Shown: one piece after another, positions 51,831 through 61,073 of the stretch
Numbering within the stretch: position 1 is the first letter of the stretch
Layout of the letters: each line of letters begins with the position of its first letter
DNA from: UBA6926 sp045562535
GTDB lineage: Bacteria > Chloroflexota > Dehalococcoidia > UBA6926
Assembly: GCA_045562535.1 (NCBI GenBank)
Contig: JBJKVP010000003.1
Span: 186,001-250,000, forward strand
Direction: 5' to 3'
DNA: 64,000 nt
The notes under the pieces: generated by a model
Told to the model about the DNA's origin: nothing
The model's database searches: none
What the model saw: only the letters and a program-made list of their open reading frames with translations
Translations under genes and position numbers: made by a program

Positions 51831-52874
51831 TCATCCTGATACTACTGAAACCGTTGGTTCTTCTGTAACTATTCCAATTGTTGATCCTACGACATTCCTT
51901 TTTTCCAACTCAACCAATAATTGCTGATGTAATTCCGGTGCAACTGAAATCAACAACCCTCCAGAAGTTTGTGCATCAGCTAAAATAGCTTTAGCAGAGT
52001 CATTGATTTCAGGCTCCCAAGCGATATCATTTTCTATCCACATCTGGTTCTTCATAGTTCCAGCGGGTATTATCATGCTATCAGCTAAATCCCATGCAAC
52101 ACCTATTACCGGAACATCTTTCAGAGTAATTACTGCTCCAGCACCACTATTATCCAGTAATTTTTTTAAATGACCAAGAAGTCCAAATCCCGTAACATCA
52201 GTGCATGCGTGTACACCCACTTGCATCATAGCTTCAGCAGCATTTTTATTTAAAGTCGACATGATATCTACGACTTCTTTTAAGTTTTCTTGATCCAATA
52301 AATCATTCTTATGAGCCGTTGTTAAAATACCAGATCCTAATGGCTTAGTTAACACTAACTTATCGCCAGCAACAGCGCCTTGGTTCGCCACTTGATGACC
52401 AGGAGTTACAACTCCGGTAACAGACAACCCATACTTGGGTTCTGGATCGTCTATTGTATGTCCTCCTACTATTAATACTCCTGCTTCTTGAGCTTTTTCA
52501 GAGCCTCCCTTTAAAATTTCTGCAAGAATATCTTTATCCAGATCATCAGGGAAGCCAACAATGTTGAGCCCAAGCAAAGGATGTCCTCCCATTGCGTAAA
52601 CATCGCTTAGCGCATTTGCCACTGCGATTGCTCCGTAATCATATGGATCATCCACAACAGGAGGGAAAAAATCCACCGTCTGAATAATTGCTATTTCATC
52701 GTTTAAACGATACACCGCCGCATCGTCACCAGTATTTATACCCACAAGTAAATTAGGGTCATCTATCGGAGGCAAGTGGCGCAAAACTTGCGCTAGCTCG
52801 GCTGGGCCGAATTTTGCGGCTCAACCAGCACAGTGCGACAAACTAGTGAGTCGCAAATCTTCTTTTCTATTCAT
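51831..52874 (-). CDS. selD: Selenide, water dikinase, itself a selenoprotein (Sec18)
   Basis: 347 residues counting selenocysteine. The frame opens at ATG 52874 (AGG eight bases upstream), meets TGA at 52821-52823 as codon 18, and continues unbroken to 51831. The context SHCAG-Sec-AAKFGPAELAQVL is the N-terminal catalytic block of SelD, where Cys or Sec sits. If the TGA were a stop, the remaining frame would lack this block. SelD makes selenophosphate from selenide and ATP. Further blocks: NTGDDAAVYRL, VDFFPPVVDDPYDYGAIAVA, ALSDVYAMGG and CTDVTGFGLLGHL. Two hairpins follow the TGA. It lies between larB and a small membrane protein gene. Confidence 0.94.
52779..52823 (-). promoter_or_regulatory. 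Candidate SECIS element after the selD TGA
   Basis: On the minus strand the TGA codon is followed by two hairpins inside the reading frame: TTCGGC-CCA-GCCGAG (52797-52811) and the perfect GCGCAA-GTT-TTGCGC (52779-52793). The second has a loop beginning with G and starts about 33 bases after the TGA, within the distance range known for bacterial SECIS. Which hairpin SelB reads is not certain. Confidence 0.6.
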
Positions 52875-52930
52875 AATTCAAACCTAATTCTCCATTAACA
52901 TATGATTTCATTGTATATTCAGGCACATGA

Positions 52931-53683
52931 TTATTTTCTTAATATTGTAAGTGCAACGATTGCAGCAGCCAATCCATTATCAATATTTACCACTGATAAC
53001 CCAAGTGAGCAAGATTGAAGCATAGTTGATAAAGCCGCAATCCCTTCTCCTCCAAATCCACTCCCCGTAGATGTGGGAACTCCAATAACTGGAATATCAA
53101 CTAACCCAGCTAATACGGGAGCCAATCCTCCTTCTTGTCCGGCGACGGCTATAATAACTGAAGTATCATTTTCAATAATCTTCTCAACTGCCCACAAAAG
53201 ACGATGTAATCCTGCAATTCCTACATCTTGATAGATATCCAAATCAACATCAAAGGCGCCAAGAACAACCTTACTCTGTAAAGCTACAGGCATATCAGAA
53301 GTACCAGCAGTTATGATGGAAACTTTCCCCTTTATATCGTCCAGTTTATAATCATTTTTTTTCGCCACTAAAATAGCGGCATCCGAATCAAAATCTATTT
53401 CTATATCGTGATACTGCTCATTTAAACGTGTTCTATGTTCCGCTGTAGCGCCCGAAACAATAACAAGACCTTCTTCATCAAGAATCGGAGCAACCAAAAT
53501 CATAACTTGCTCATTGGTTTTACCTTTTGCTCGAACTACATCAGGTTTTCCAACCCTCTTGTTCCTGCCAATATCTAGATTGGCCATCCCTTTCAGTTCA
53601 TGTACTGCAAATAGCTTCAGCTGGCGCTCTGCGTCATCTATTGAGATTGCGCCTTCCGCGAGTAACGTTAAAATATTTTTCAT
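52931..53683 (-). CDS. larB: LarB, nickel-pincer cofactor synthase (carboxylase/hydrolase)
   Basis: 250 residues with AGGAG before the ATG. The C-terminal half has the AIR-carboxylase-like fold with AGQEGGLAPVLAGLVDIPVI, GVPTSTGSGFGGEGIAAL and CSLGLSVVNIDNGLAAAI, the LarB pattern. LarB carboxylates and hydrolyses nicotinic acid adenine dinucleotide to start the nickel pincer nucleotide used by lactate racemase-type enzymes. larC, larE and larA are not in the window. It is 11 bases after ftsH and 56 bases before selD on the same strand. Confidence 0.88.
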   Translation of the reverse strand: MKNILTLLAEGAISIDDAERQLKLFAVHELKGMANLDIGRNKRVGKPDVVRAKGKTNEQVMILVAPILDEEGLVIVSGATAEHRTRLNEQYHDIEIDFDSDAAILVAKKNDYKLDDIKGKVSIITAGTSDMPVALQSKVVLGAFDVDLDIYQDVGIAGLHRLLWAVEKIIENDTSVIIAVAGQEGGLAPVLAGLVDIPVIGVPTSTGSGFGGEGIAALSTMLQSCSLGLSVVNIDNGLAAAIVALTILRK

Positions 53684-53694
53684 TTAAGCAGCTC

Positions 53695-55536
53695 CTAATC
53701 AGATACGGTAGCCTCGTCGATTGGATCATCCAATAAACGATCTAAAGCCTCTCCCTCTGCTGTTTCCTCTTCAATAAGGTATGCCGCTAATCTGTCCAGT
53801 TTTGCCCTATTTTCATTCAATATCTGTATTGCTTCGTCATAACAGTTAGATACAAGCGTACCTACTTCTTTATCAATTTCATCCGCTATTTTTTCCCCAT
53901 AATTACGCTGTTCAGATATTTCCCTACCAAGAAATACCATCTCTTCTCGTTTACCAAGAGTTAAGGGACCTAAAGAATCACTCATCCCATATTGTGTAAC
54001 CATACGCCTTGCAATATTAGTGACTTGCTCCAAATCATTTGAAGCCCCGGTACTAATATCACCAAAAACAACCTTTTCCGCAGCACGCCCACCCAAAGCT
54101 GCTTTAATTGAAGAAATGAGTTGGGATTTAGTCCTAAGATTACTCTCTTCTTTTGGTAAAAACCTAGTGTAGCCACCCATCATTCCTCTAGACACTATAG
54201 TGACTTTTTGTACTGGGTCTGCATCCGGAGTTAAATGACCCACTAAAGCGTGTCCTGCTTCATGATACGCAGTTGTCTTTCTTTCTCGCTCAGTTACAAG
54301 GCGACTCTTTCTCTCAGGTCCTGCAAAAACCCGATCAACCGCTTCTGTTAGTTCGTCATATCCAACTGATTTTTTATTTCGCCTCGCAGCAAGTATTGCT
54401 GCCTCATTGATAAGATTAGCAAGGTCGGCGCCACTAAATCCTGGCGTCTGTTTACTCAGAAGTTCCATATCTATATCGGTTTGTAATGGCTTGCCTTTTG
54501 AATGAACTTTCAATATATCAATCCTGCCTTTAACATCAGGTAGATCAATGGTTACCCTTCGATCAAAACGCCCAGGTCTTAAAAGGGCAGGATCTAGAAT
54601 ATCTGGCCTGTTGGTGGCTGCTATAACAATAACGTTGGAGGTAGTGTCGAACCCATCCATCTCAACAAGTATCTGATTCAAGGTTTGCTCACGTTCATCG
54701 TGGCCACCTCCCAATCCAGCTCCCCTATGCCTGCCCACTGCATCTATCTCATCAACAAAGACTATTGACGGGCTGTTCCGTTTCGCTTGTTCGAATAAAT
54801 CTCTGACTCTACTTGCTCCTACACCCACAAACATTTCTACAAATTCGGATCCACTAATAGAAAAGAACGGGACTTCCGCTTCACCTGCAACTGCCCTCGC
54901 TAGTAAGGTTTTTCCTCCACCAGGGGGGCCCACTAAAAGTACACCGCTAGGAATTCTAGCTCCCAAGCTAGAGAATTTCTCAGGAAATTTCAAAAATTCT
55001 ACTATTTCTTCCAATTCTATTTTTGCTTCCTCAACACCAGCTACATCGGAAAAAGAAACAGCCGGTTGATTACCCAAAAACATTTTTGCTCTATTCCGTC
55101 CAAAATTCATAGCTTGGCTGTTGCCGCCCTGCGCTTGGCGCATGAAGAATATTAGTATCGCTCCAAAAAATATAAGAGGGGCAAAACTTATTAAGAAACC
55201 AAATATGCTTCCTAAAGCACTACCGCCAGCTGGTTTAACATCGACTTTTCCTTGTCCTTCGCCGACACTAACTCCTGATTCAACCAACAACGAAACCACA
55301 CTAGTATTAGGCTCTTTTAAAACAGTAAATTGCCTTTGATCTATCGTTGAAACTTTTAATTTATCCCCATTGACTTCTACTTCAAAAACGTTTCCAGCTT
55401 TAGCCTCCTCAATCATCCAACCTAAAGATCGAGTATTATCCCCTACCGGGGTCTGTAAAAACGAAAATAGAACGGCCACTATAGATACAAAAACAACTAA
55501 GTAGACGAAACTATTCCGAAACAACTTAGGATTCAT
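53695..55536 (-). CDS. ftsH: ATP-dependent zinc metalloprotease FtsH
   Basis: 613 residues with GGAG before the ATG. Two membrane helices (about 8-27 and 109-130) flank a periplasmic or outer domain; the AAA+ module follows with GVLLVGPPGGGKTLLARA (Walker A, with Gly where Thr is usual), SPSIVFVDEIDAVG (Walker B) and LDPALLRPGRFDR (second region of homology). The protease domain has the zinc site TTAYHEAGHALVGH. It degrades misfolded membrane and short-lived cytosolic proteins as a hexamer. It appears to lead the run ftsH-larB-selD-small genes. Confidence 0.95.
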   Translation of the reverse strand: MNPKLFRNSFVYLVVFVSIVAVLFSFLQTPVGDNTRSLGWMIEEAKAGNVFEVEVNGDKLKVSTIDQRQFTVLKEPNTSVVSLLVESGVSVGEGQGKVDVKPAGGSALGSIFGFLISFAPLIFFGAILIFFMRQAQGGNSQAMNFGRNRAKMFLGNQPAVSFSDVAGVEEAKIELEEIVEFLKFPEKFSSLGARIPSGVLLVGPPGGGKTLLARAVAGEAEVPFFSISGSEFVEMFVGVGASRVRDLFEQAKRNSPSIVFVDEIDAVGRHRGAGLGGGHDEREQTLNQILVEMDGFDTTSNVIVIAATNRPDILDPALLRPGRFDRRVTIDLPDVKGRIDILKVHSKGKPLQTDIDMELLSKQTPGFSGADLANLINEAAILAARRNKKSVGYDELTEAVDRVFAGPERKSRLVTERERKTTAYHEAGHALVGHLTPDADPVQKVTIVSRGMMGGYTRFLPKEESNLRTKSQLISSIKAALGGRAAEKVVFGDISTGASNDLEQVTNIARRMVTQYGMSDSLGPLTLGKREEMVFLGREISEQRNYGEKIADEIDKEVGTLVSNCYDEAIQILNENRAKLDRLAAYLIEEETAEGEALDRLLDDPIDEATVSD

Positions 55537-55717
55537 TTAAAACTCCAAGATTACCTTACCAATTAAATATTTTCGCATGGATGCAATCGAGCAAGCTCAT
55601 TCGAAATCCCCAAATCGAACGAATTTGAATTGCAGAACATGCTTTAAAAGTTACCCTTTTGTCGATATTATACTCCATATAACTCGATTCAACATAGTCA
55701 ATATCTAGGAATCCAGA

Positions 55718-56926
55718 TTGAATAAATTAAAATTGAACTATTTATTGCTACTTATTTTATGTTTATTATCAACTACTCCAGCAATTTATCTCTTAACCTC
55801 GGGGCATGGGGGCTTATCGGAAATAAGTGCCTCAGTTATTTATGGTTTAGCTATCCTGGGAGCAGCTTTTCTACTTAATTGGGGAGCGGAAGCGGCAGAA
55901 AAAGATATATCAGCAGGTCTTGCACTTGCTTTTATTGCCATAATTGCTGTTCTTCCTGAGTACGCCGTTGATTTTTCATTAGCATGGAAAGCCGCCGATG
56001 ATCCTACGTATGCCCCATTAGCTATAGCCAATATGACAGGTGGGAATCGGCTTCTTATAGGAATTGGCTGGCCTCTTATAACATTGCTCAGTTGGATAAA
56101 ATTCAAATCAAAAAAAGTCAACCTTCCATCTAACCAAAAAATCGACTTATCAGTACTTCTAGTAGCTAGTTTATACGCATTTACAATCCCTTTAAAAGGT
56201 CAATTAGATATAATCGACGCCATTTTTCTTCCAGGAATTTTTGTGCTTTATATGATCATAATTTCAAAACAACCGTCGGAAGAAAATGCTATCGTTGGAC
56301 CCGCTCAGATCATAGCTGATCTTCCCTCTAAAGCAAGAAAAGTATGTTGCGCCGCTCTTTTTATATTTCCAGCCATCATAATTTTCTTAGCTGCTGAGCC
56401 TTTCGCACATAGCCTGATCTTAACTGGGGAAAATATGGGCATAGACGAATTTTTCCTAATCCAATGGGTGGCTCCATTAGCTTCTGAATCACCAGAAATA
56501 GCGGTTGCTATGATACTGACCCTCAGGTCTCGCGCATCTGCTGCTTTAACTGTCTTGCTATCCTCTAAGATCAATCAATGGACTTTGCTAGTAGGAACTC
56601 TCCCGATAGTCTACTCGGTATCATCCGGTGAATTATCAGCATTGCCTATGGACAATCGCCAATCGATTGAAATAATTCTAACCGCCGCCCAGTCATTGTT
56701 CGCTCTGGTGTTGTTATCTAATCTATACTTCTCAAACAAGGGAGCCGCCTGGTTATTTTTTCTTTTTATCACTCAAATAATAATACCGATAAGTGCTGCA
56801 AGAATTGTATTTACAATAGCTTATATTGTATTAAGCGCAATCATCTTATTCAGGGATAGTGAGCGAAAATCTAACATCCTCACCATGCAACGACAATTCC
56901 TAAATTCAGCACGGAATACTAAATAA
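55718..56926 (+). CDS. Sodium/calcium exchanger family membrane protein
   Basis: 402 residues from TTG with TAGGA eight bases upstream. About ten to eleven membrane helices in two halves, with the alpha-repeat-like segments VLPEYAVDFSLAWKAADD then LAIANMTGGNRLLIGIGW (first half), and APLASESPEIAVAMILTL then LSSKINQWTLLVGTLPIVYS (second half). Conserved acidic residues in both halves fit cation/proton or cation/sodium antiport. It may exchange Ca2+ or another cation; the ion is not determined. It is a single gene divergent from ftsH. Confidence 0.85.
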   Translation: MNKLKLNYLLLLILCLLSTTPAIYLLTSGHGGLSEISASVIYGLAILGAAFLLNWGAEAAEKDISAGLALAFIAIIAVLPEYAVDFSLAWKAADDPTYAPLAIANMTGGNRLLIGIGWPLITLLSWIKFKSKKVNLPSNQKIDLSVLLVASLYAFTIPLKGQLDIIDAIFLPGIFVLYMIIISKQPSEENAIVGPAQIIADLPSKARKVCCAALFIFPAIIIFLAAEPFAHSLILTGENMGIDEFFLIQWVAPLASESPEIAVAMILTLRSRASAALTVLLSSKINQWTLLVGTLPIVYSVSSGELSALPMDNRQSIEIILTAAQSLFALVLLSNLYFSNKGAAWLFFLFITQIIIPISAARIVFTIAYIVLSAIILFRDSERKSNILTMQRQFLNSARNTK

Positions 56927-57052
56927 ATAAACCTTGGTTTTGTAGCAAACTAAACAGCTGTTATTCATTAAGATAACCTCTTGATTCCTTGGTATTTTGA
57001 AGATGTGGGAGTAATATAGAACAAGTTAGCAAAATGTTTAGGAGGAAACGCT

Positions 57053-58165
57053 ATGAGTCTCAGAGGGCAAACAGCAATTGTTGGGTACGGTGAAATTCCA
57101 CATAGAAGAAGGTACGAAAATAGAACTTACATGGGTCTTTTCGCCGACGCAGTGGACATAGCTCTAAAAAATGCAGGAATCAGAAAAGAAGAAATTAACG
57201 GTCTTATAGCAGAACCGCCTTTTGGGCTACCAAGCCTAGGGTTTGCGTATAATTTTGCAGAGTACATCGGCATCCATCCTAATTATGCAACTGCTTTAAA
57301 CGAAAATGCAGCGACTTTTATATCCACTGCAGCAGCAGCAATACATGCCGGATACGCCGACACAGTACTATGCATAAATGGATCTGGTCCAATGACTGAG
57401 ACCCCTGGAATGTACGCACCCGCACCTGATCATGTTGATCCTCAATTTGTCGAGCCTTATGGTCCGGTGGTTGCAGCTACAGGTTGGTACGCGCAAGTCG
57501 CCCGAAGACATGCACATGAGTACGGGACAACCGATGAGCAAAGAGCTAGAGTTTCAGTAGACCAAAGATTTAATGCACAGGGTAACCCAAATGCTTTTTT
57601 TAATGGTCAAACAATAACAGCACAAGACGTGCTAGATTCAAGACCTATAGCTGATCCTCTCAGAATTCTAGAATGCGTAATGCCTGCCCAAGGAGCAGCA
57701 GCAACTATTGTAACAACGGCAGAGAAAGCAAAAGCGTTAACAGATTCACCGATATATTTACTTGGAGCAGGCCAGCATAATATTAGAGCAGAACACGGTA
57801 ATACTTGGGGTGGTCGTATAACAGATACCCCAGCGAACGTTTCGGCTCGTATTGCATTTGAAATGGCAGGCTTAAGCCCTAATGACATGGATATGTGGCA
57901 AATGTACGACTGCTACACAATTACCGTTATGGTAACTCTTGAAGATGCAGGACTAATTCCAAAAGGTATGGCAGGTCCCTGGTACGAAGAGCACGACACA
58001 ACTTGGAAGGGCGATGTCCCTGTGAACACGGGTGGAGGGCAATTATCCAATGGCCAATCTACCGCAGGAACCACTCAGGTTGTGGAAGGAATAAGACAAC
58101 TAAAAGGAGAAGCAGATGGACACCAAGTTCCAGATAGCCCCGAATTATGCTTCGTAAATACATGA
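57053..58165 (+). CDS. Thiolase-superfamily protein (SCP2/Ltp2-like) without the usual cysteine
   Basis: 370 residues with AGGAGGAAA before the ATG. The N-terminus (VGYGEIPHRRR, ADAVDIALKNAGIRKEEING) and the C-terminal NTGGGQLSNGQSTAGTTQVV fit the lipid-transfer-protein/thiolase group. At the nucleophile position (NENAATFIS, residues 83-91) Ala replaces Cys, and Gln replaces His in the usual GHP element. The segment DMWQMYDCYTITVMVTLED resembles the YDxFT block of Ltp2-type retro-aldolases. It is therefore more likely an aldolase or CoA-binding partner than a Claisen thiolase (inference). No OB-fold partner gene is adjacent. Confidence 0.82.
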   Translation: MSLRGQTAIVGYGEIPHRRRYENRTYMGLFADAVDIALKNAGIRKEEINGLIAEPPFGLPSLGFAYNFAEYIGIHPNYATALNENAATFISTAAAAIHAGYADTVLCINGSGPMTETPGMYAPAPDHVDPQFVEPYGPVVAATGWYAQVARRHAHEYGTTDEQRARVSVDQRFNAQGNPNAFFNGQTITAQDVLDSRPIADPLRILECVMPAQGAAATIVTTAEKAKALTDSPIYLLGAGQHNIRAEHGNTWGGRITDTPANVSARIAFEMAGLSPNDMDMWQMYDCYTITVMVTLEDAGLIPKGMAGPWYEEHDTTWKGDVPVNTGGGQLSNGQSTAGTTQVVEGIRQLKGEADGHQVPDSPELCFVNT

Positions 58166-58176
58166 AGGGGATATCT

Positions 58177-58195
58177 TAGTGACATGTCGTCACTA
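58177..58195 (+). terminator. Hairpin after the thiolase-like gene
   Basis: TAGTGAC and GTCACTA form a seven-pair stem with a five-base loop (ATGTC), twelve bases after the stop codon. The sequence beyond is AT-rich but lacks a clean T-run, so termination is possible but not certain. Confidence 0.4.
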
Positions 58196-58255
58196 GTATT
58201 TAGTACTTCGCTTTAATTAGCGCAAGTAAATTATTCAAAATAGAATAAGTTTTAT

Positions 58256-58332
58256 TGGTCGGGGTGGCCGGATTTGAACCGGCGACCCCCTGGCCCCCAG
58301 CCAGGTGCGCTGCCGTGCTGCGCTACACCCCG
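58256..58332 (-). tRNA. tRNA-Pro (anticodon GGG)
   Basis: On the minus strand the acceptor CGGGGTG pairs with CACCCCG. The anticodon arm CCTGG/CCAGG encloses loop CTGGGGG with anticodon GGG. The T arm has GGTTCAAATCC within CCGG stems. Discriminator A is followed by an encoded CCA. It reads CCC and CCU proline codons. It lies between the thiolase-like gene and prfB. Confidence 0.95.
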
Positions 58333-58440
58333 AAACAATCTGATTGTGTAAGTATATATAATGAAATCCCTAATGACATTTAATAACCACTAAACAAAGT
58401 CTAAAATAGTCGATTTACTTGCGTTCGAAAGGAAATTGGT

Positions 58441-59542
58441 ATGCAGGACATAAGGATCAAAGCCTTAGCGTTGAATACACGAATTAAATCGTACTTGGAG
58501 CGTCTTTGATTTAGACTCCTTGGAAAAAAAATTAGCTGCGTTAGATAAACAATCTTCAGCAGAATTCTTTTGGGATGATACCGAAAGGGCCCAACAAATA
58601 TTAAAGCAAGCATCTTCTTTAAGAGAATGGATACAAAGCTGGTCAGATCTTGATCGTAAGTCATCCGGGCTTCTATTTCTAATCGAAGAAGCGATCGAAG
58701 AAGATCTTACTGATCTAGAAAAAGAATTTGAAGATCAATTAAAAGAAATCAGCAAAGTTCTTAAAGACCTAGAGATAAAAGCTACTTTAAGTGGCACTCA
58801 CGATACAAAAAGTGCCATTCTTTCTATACAGGCTGGTGCGGGAGGGGTAGATTCGCAAGATTGGGCAGAAATGCTATTAAACATGTATTCGCGATGGGCA
58901 GAGAACAAGAATTACGCTGCTAAGGTTTTGAGTTGGAGCGATGGTGATGAAGCTGGTATTAAAAGAGCCGATCTAGAAATAAACGGTGAGTATTCCTACG
59001 GATATTTAAAGGGAGAGGCAGGTGTACATCGCTTGATAAGGCTTTCTCCTTTTGATAATCAACATCAAAGACATACATCGTTTGCACTCATCGAGGTATT
59101 ACCAGAATCTGATAACGATAGAGAAGTTACCATCGAACAAGAAAATCTACGTATTGATTACTTCAGGGCAAGCGGAGCGGGAGGCCAAAGCGTTCAAAAA
59201 AATGCCACCGCCGTCCGCATGGTACATGAACCTACGGGAATCACGGTTTCAGTTCAAAACGAAAGGTCTCAAGTGCGTAACAAGGAGGTTGCCCTAAAAA
59301 TTCTTACCGCACGTCTTATGGAGCGAGAGCTAAAAATTAAACAAGAAGAAGAATCTAAGCTTCGCGGAGAATTCATATCTCCTGAGTGGGGGAACCAGAT
59401 TCGAACTTACGTACTGCACCCATATAAAATGATTAAAGACCATAGAACCGAACAAGAAACAAACGACACCGAAAAGGTTTTTGAAGGGGATTTAGATCCG
59501 TTTTTAAACGCATACCTCGAGAGTAAAATAAAGAATCAATAG
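58441..59542 (+). CDS. prfB: Peptide chain release factor 2 (programmed +1 frameshift)
   Basis: About 366 residues when read as 22 codons from ATG 58441 through CTT, a +1 shift over the T of TGA (58507-58509), then onward from GAT at 58508. RF2 ends translation at UGA and UAA. The protein has the SPF recognition tripeptide in RLSPFDNQHQRHTSF, and the catalytic GGQ in SGAGGQSVQKNATAVRMVH. The frame starting within the second segment at 58520 is only part of the gene. Translation of prfB is expected to be autoregulated by RF2 level. The lipoprotein gene begins one base after the stop. Confidence 0.96.
58497..58510 (+). other. prfB +1 frameshift site
   Basis: The internal ribosome-like GGAG (58497-58500) is followed three bases later by CTT TGA T. 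This is the usual arrangement where slow termination at TGA lets the ribosome slip from CTT to TTT. The fourth base after the stop is T here, while C is the common weak context. Confidence 0.92.
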
Positions 59543-59543
59543 C

Positions 59544-60155
59544 GTGAATAATCATTACAATACATATACTCGTATTTTTCATTCTTATTTAGTTGGTATA
59601 ATCTCTCTCACATTTGTAGCTTTCTTTTCATTTGGATGCTCTCAAAACACCGAAAACTCTGAGCTAAAACCTATTGATATTACACAAAACTTGGTTAACC
59701 CTAACCAGGCCAGCAACATCCAAACATTCCAGGATCCCAATGTGGGTTTATCTTTTGATTTCGCTAAATCTTGGATAGTAACTAAACCAGAAGGTGATCA
59801 AACACCACTAGTTGAGGTTTATTCACCCGACTCATCAATCACAATTACAATCCTTCATGATTATCCCCCACCGACGATAGACCTTAAAAGCTACGGCGAC
59901 GCTCTAATAAACAATATTGTGCTGGAAAACCCTTCTTTCGAAGGAGCCAAAGCTATTGTGAACGAGAAGGAGCAGAAATACATTGTAGATTATTTAATCA
60001 ATAATGCAGGCTTAAAAGGATCCTTAGTAATTCTCACAAGAAATTCAAAAGACTTCTCGGATTCGTTAATAATTCAATCTGTGGGCGAGGTTGAAAACTA
60101 CGGTATATGGGAAGAGCAAATAAAAATTATTCTTGATTCTATTACTCTAAACTGA
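59544..60155 (+). CDS. Putative lipoprotein, PsbP-like
   Basis: 203 residues from GTG immediately after prfB. A signal peptide (about 13-32) ends in a lipobox-like FFSFGC with Cys33, so it should be lipidated by Lgt and lie on the outer face of the membrane. The mature part begins with a Ser/Asn-rich linker, then a compact domain from about residue 55 (FQDPNVGLSFDFAKSWIVTK) that resembles the PsbP-like fold of small lipoproteins. The function is unknown. It may be co-transcribed with prfB because the genes almost touch. Confidence 0.7.
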   Translation: MNNHYNTYTRIFHSYLVGIISLTFVAFFSFGCSQNTENSELKPIDITQNLVNPNQASNIQTFQDPNVGLSFDFAKSWIVTKPEGDQTPLVEVYSPDSSITITILHDYPPPTIDLKSYGDALINNIVLENPSFEGAKAIVNEKEQKYIVDYLINNAGLKGSLVILTRNSKDFSDSLIIQSVGEVENYGIWEEQIKIILDSITLN

Positions 60156-60160
60156 GTCTT

Positions 60161-60733
60161 TTAATCCCTGAAAGCACTAAAAGATCTTTGGATAACTGTA
60201 ATAAAAGAGATTAACGCTAAGGCTATCATAACAATTTGCAATATGATCGGGAAAAATAAAGGAATGATCATTAATGGGACGCGGACCTGCCTAGGGGCAA
60301 TCCCACCACTGGCACTTAGATCCAACGATTCTCCGCGTGCACGAACGTAACTTACTAGTAGGGAAGAAAATAAAGCTATAGCAACAATAAATGCTGTTAC
60401 TTTCTCCCCATTTAAGCTTTCGTAATACAATATACCTAAAAGTAAAGAACCTTCTCCAAAACGATCGGTTAAAGAATCCAAAAAAGCGCCGAATTTTGTT
60501 TCTTTATCTGTTCTGCGTGCTAATTCGCCATCAAAAGCATCAAGTACACTCCCAAATAAGAAAACTATTCCAGAGAGAATATAATAGCCCAAACCTGCTG
60601 CAACGCCGGCAGATATACAGATTATTCCACCCATTAAGGTCAAATGATTTGGTTTGAGATTCAAAAAGATAAATAAACCCAGTATTCTAGAACGAATTGA
60701 TTCCAGTAATAAAACTGCTTTTGATAAAACCAT
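60161..60733 (-). CDS. CDP-alcohol phosphatidyltransferase family protein
   Basis: 190 residues from ATG at 60733. The family motif spans LDAFDGELARRTDKETKFGA and FLDSLTD, giving DG-AR-G-D-D with the required spacing, the site of CDP-alcohol transfer. About five to six membrane helices surround it. Family members make phosphatidylinositol-, phosphatidylglycerol- or cardiolipin-type lipids; which one is not determined. It is convergent with the lipoprotein gene and downstream of the MIP18 gene by 31 bases on the same strand. Confidence 0.88.
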   Translation of the reverse strand: MVLSKAVLLLESIRSRILGLFIFLNLKPNHLTLMGGIICISAGVAAGLGYYILSGIVFLFGSVLDAFDGELARRTDKETKFGAFLDSLTDRFGEGSLLLGILYYESLNGEKVTAFIVAIALFSSLLVSYVRARGESLDLSASGGIAPRQVRVPLMIIPLFFPIILQIVMIALALISFITVIQRSFSAFRD

Positions 60734-60764
60734 CAATTAATAAATAATCTTCGTAGATACTAAA

Positions 60765-61073
60765 TTACATTAGTCCAGATAGTAATTCTTTTGCCTCAGG
60801 GCGTAACATTTCTGGAGTCCATTGAGGATCCCATACAATCTCGACCTGAGAGTCATTGATGCCTTCAATTTCGAGTAAGCGATTTTCAACTTCTGGGCCT
60901 ATAGTTCCAGCCATAGGGCAACCCGGTGCCGTTAATGTCATGGTTAAAAATACTTTATCATCTTGGATATCTATCCCATAAATCAAACCCAAATCATAAA
61001 GATTCAGAGGAATTTCAGGATCGTAACAAGTTTTGAGTATATCTATAACCTGGTCTTCAGTTACTTCCGACAT
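60765..61073 (-). CDS. MIP18/DUF59 family Fe-S maturation protein
   Basis: 102 residues with AAAGGAG before the ATG. The block CYDPEIPLNLYDLGLIYGI (16-34) and MTLTAPGCPMAGTI (45-58) with one conserved Cys in each are the MIP18 (SufT/PaaD-like) signature. These proteins help deliver Fe-S clusters. An A-type carrier (HesB) gene lies 0.7 kb away on the opposite strand with the unknown gene at 61189 between, so a small Fe-S neighbourhood is present. Confidence 0.9.
   Translation of the reverse strand: MSEVTEDQVIDILKTCYDPEIPLNLYDLGLIYGIDIQDDKVFLTMTLTAPGCPMAGTIGPEVENRLLEIEGINDSQVEIVWDPQWTPEMLRPEAKELLSGLM

Noticed and set aside
51831..52784. selD as a shortened gene starting at TTG 52784, or a pseudogene broken by TGA
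   Set aside because: The upstream sequence continues in frame to an ATG with a ribosome site, and it encodes the exact SelD active-site block with Sec at the conserved place.
58441..58520. prfB as a frameshifted pseudogene
   Set aside because: The CTT TGA site with an upstream GGAG is the known regulatory frameshift; the rest of RF2 is intact.
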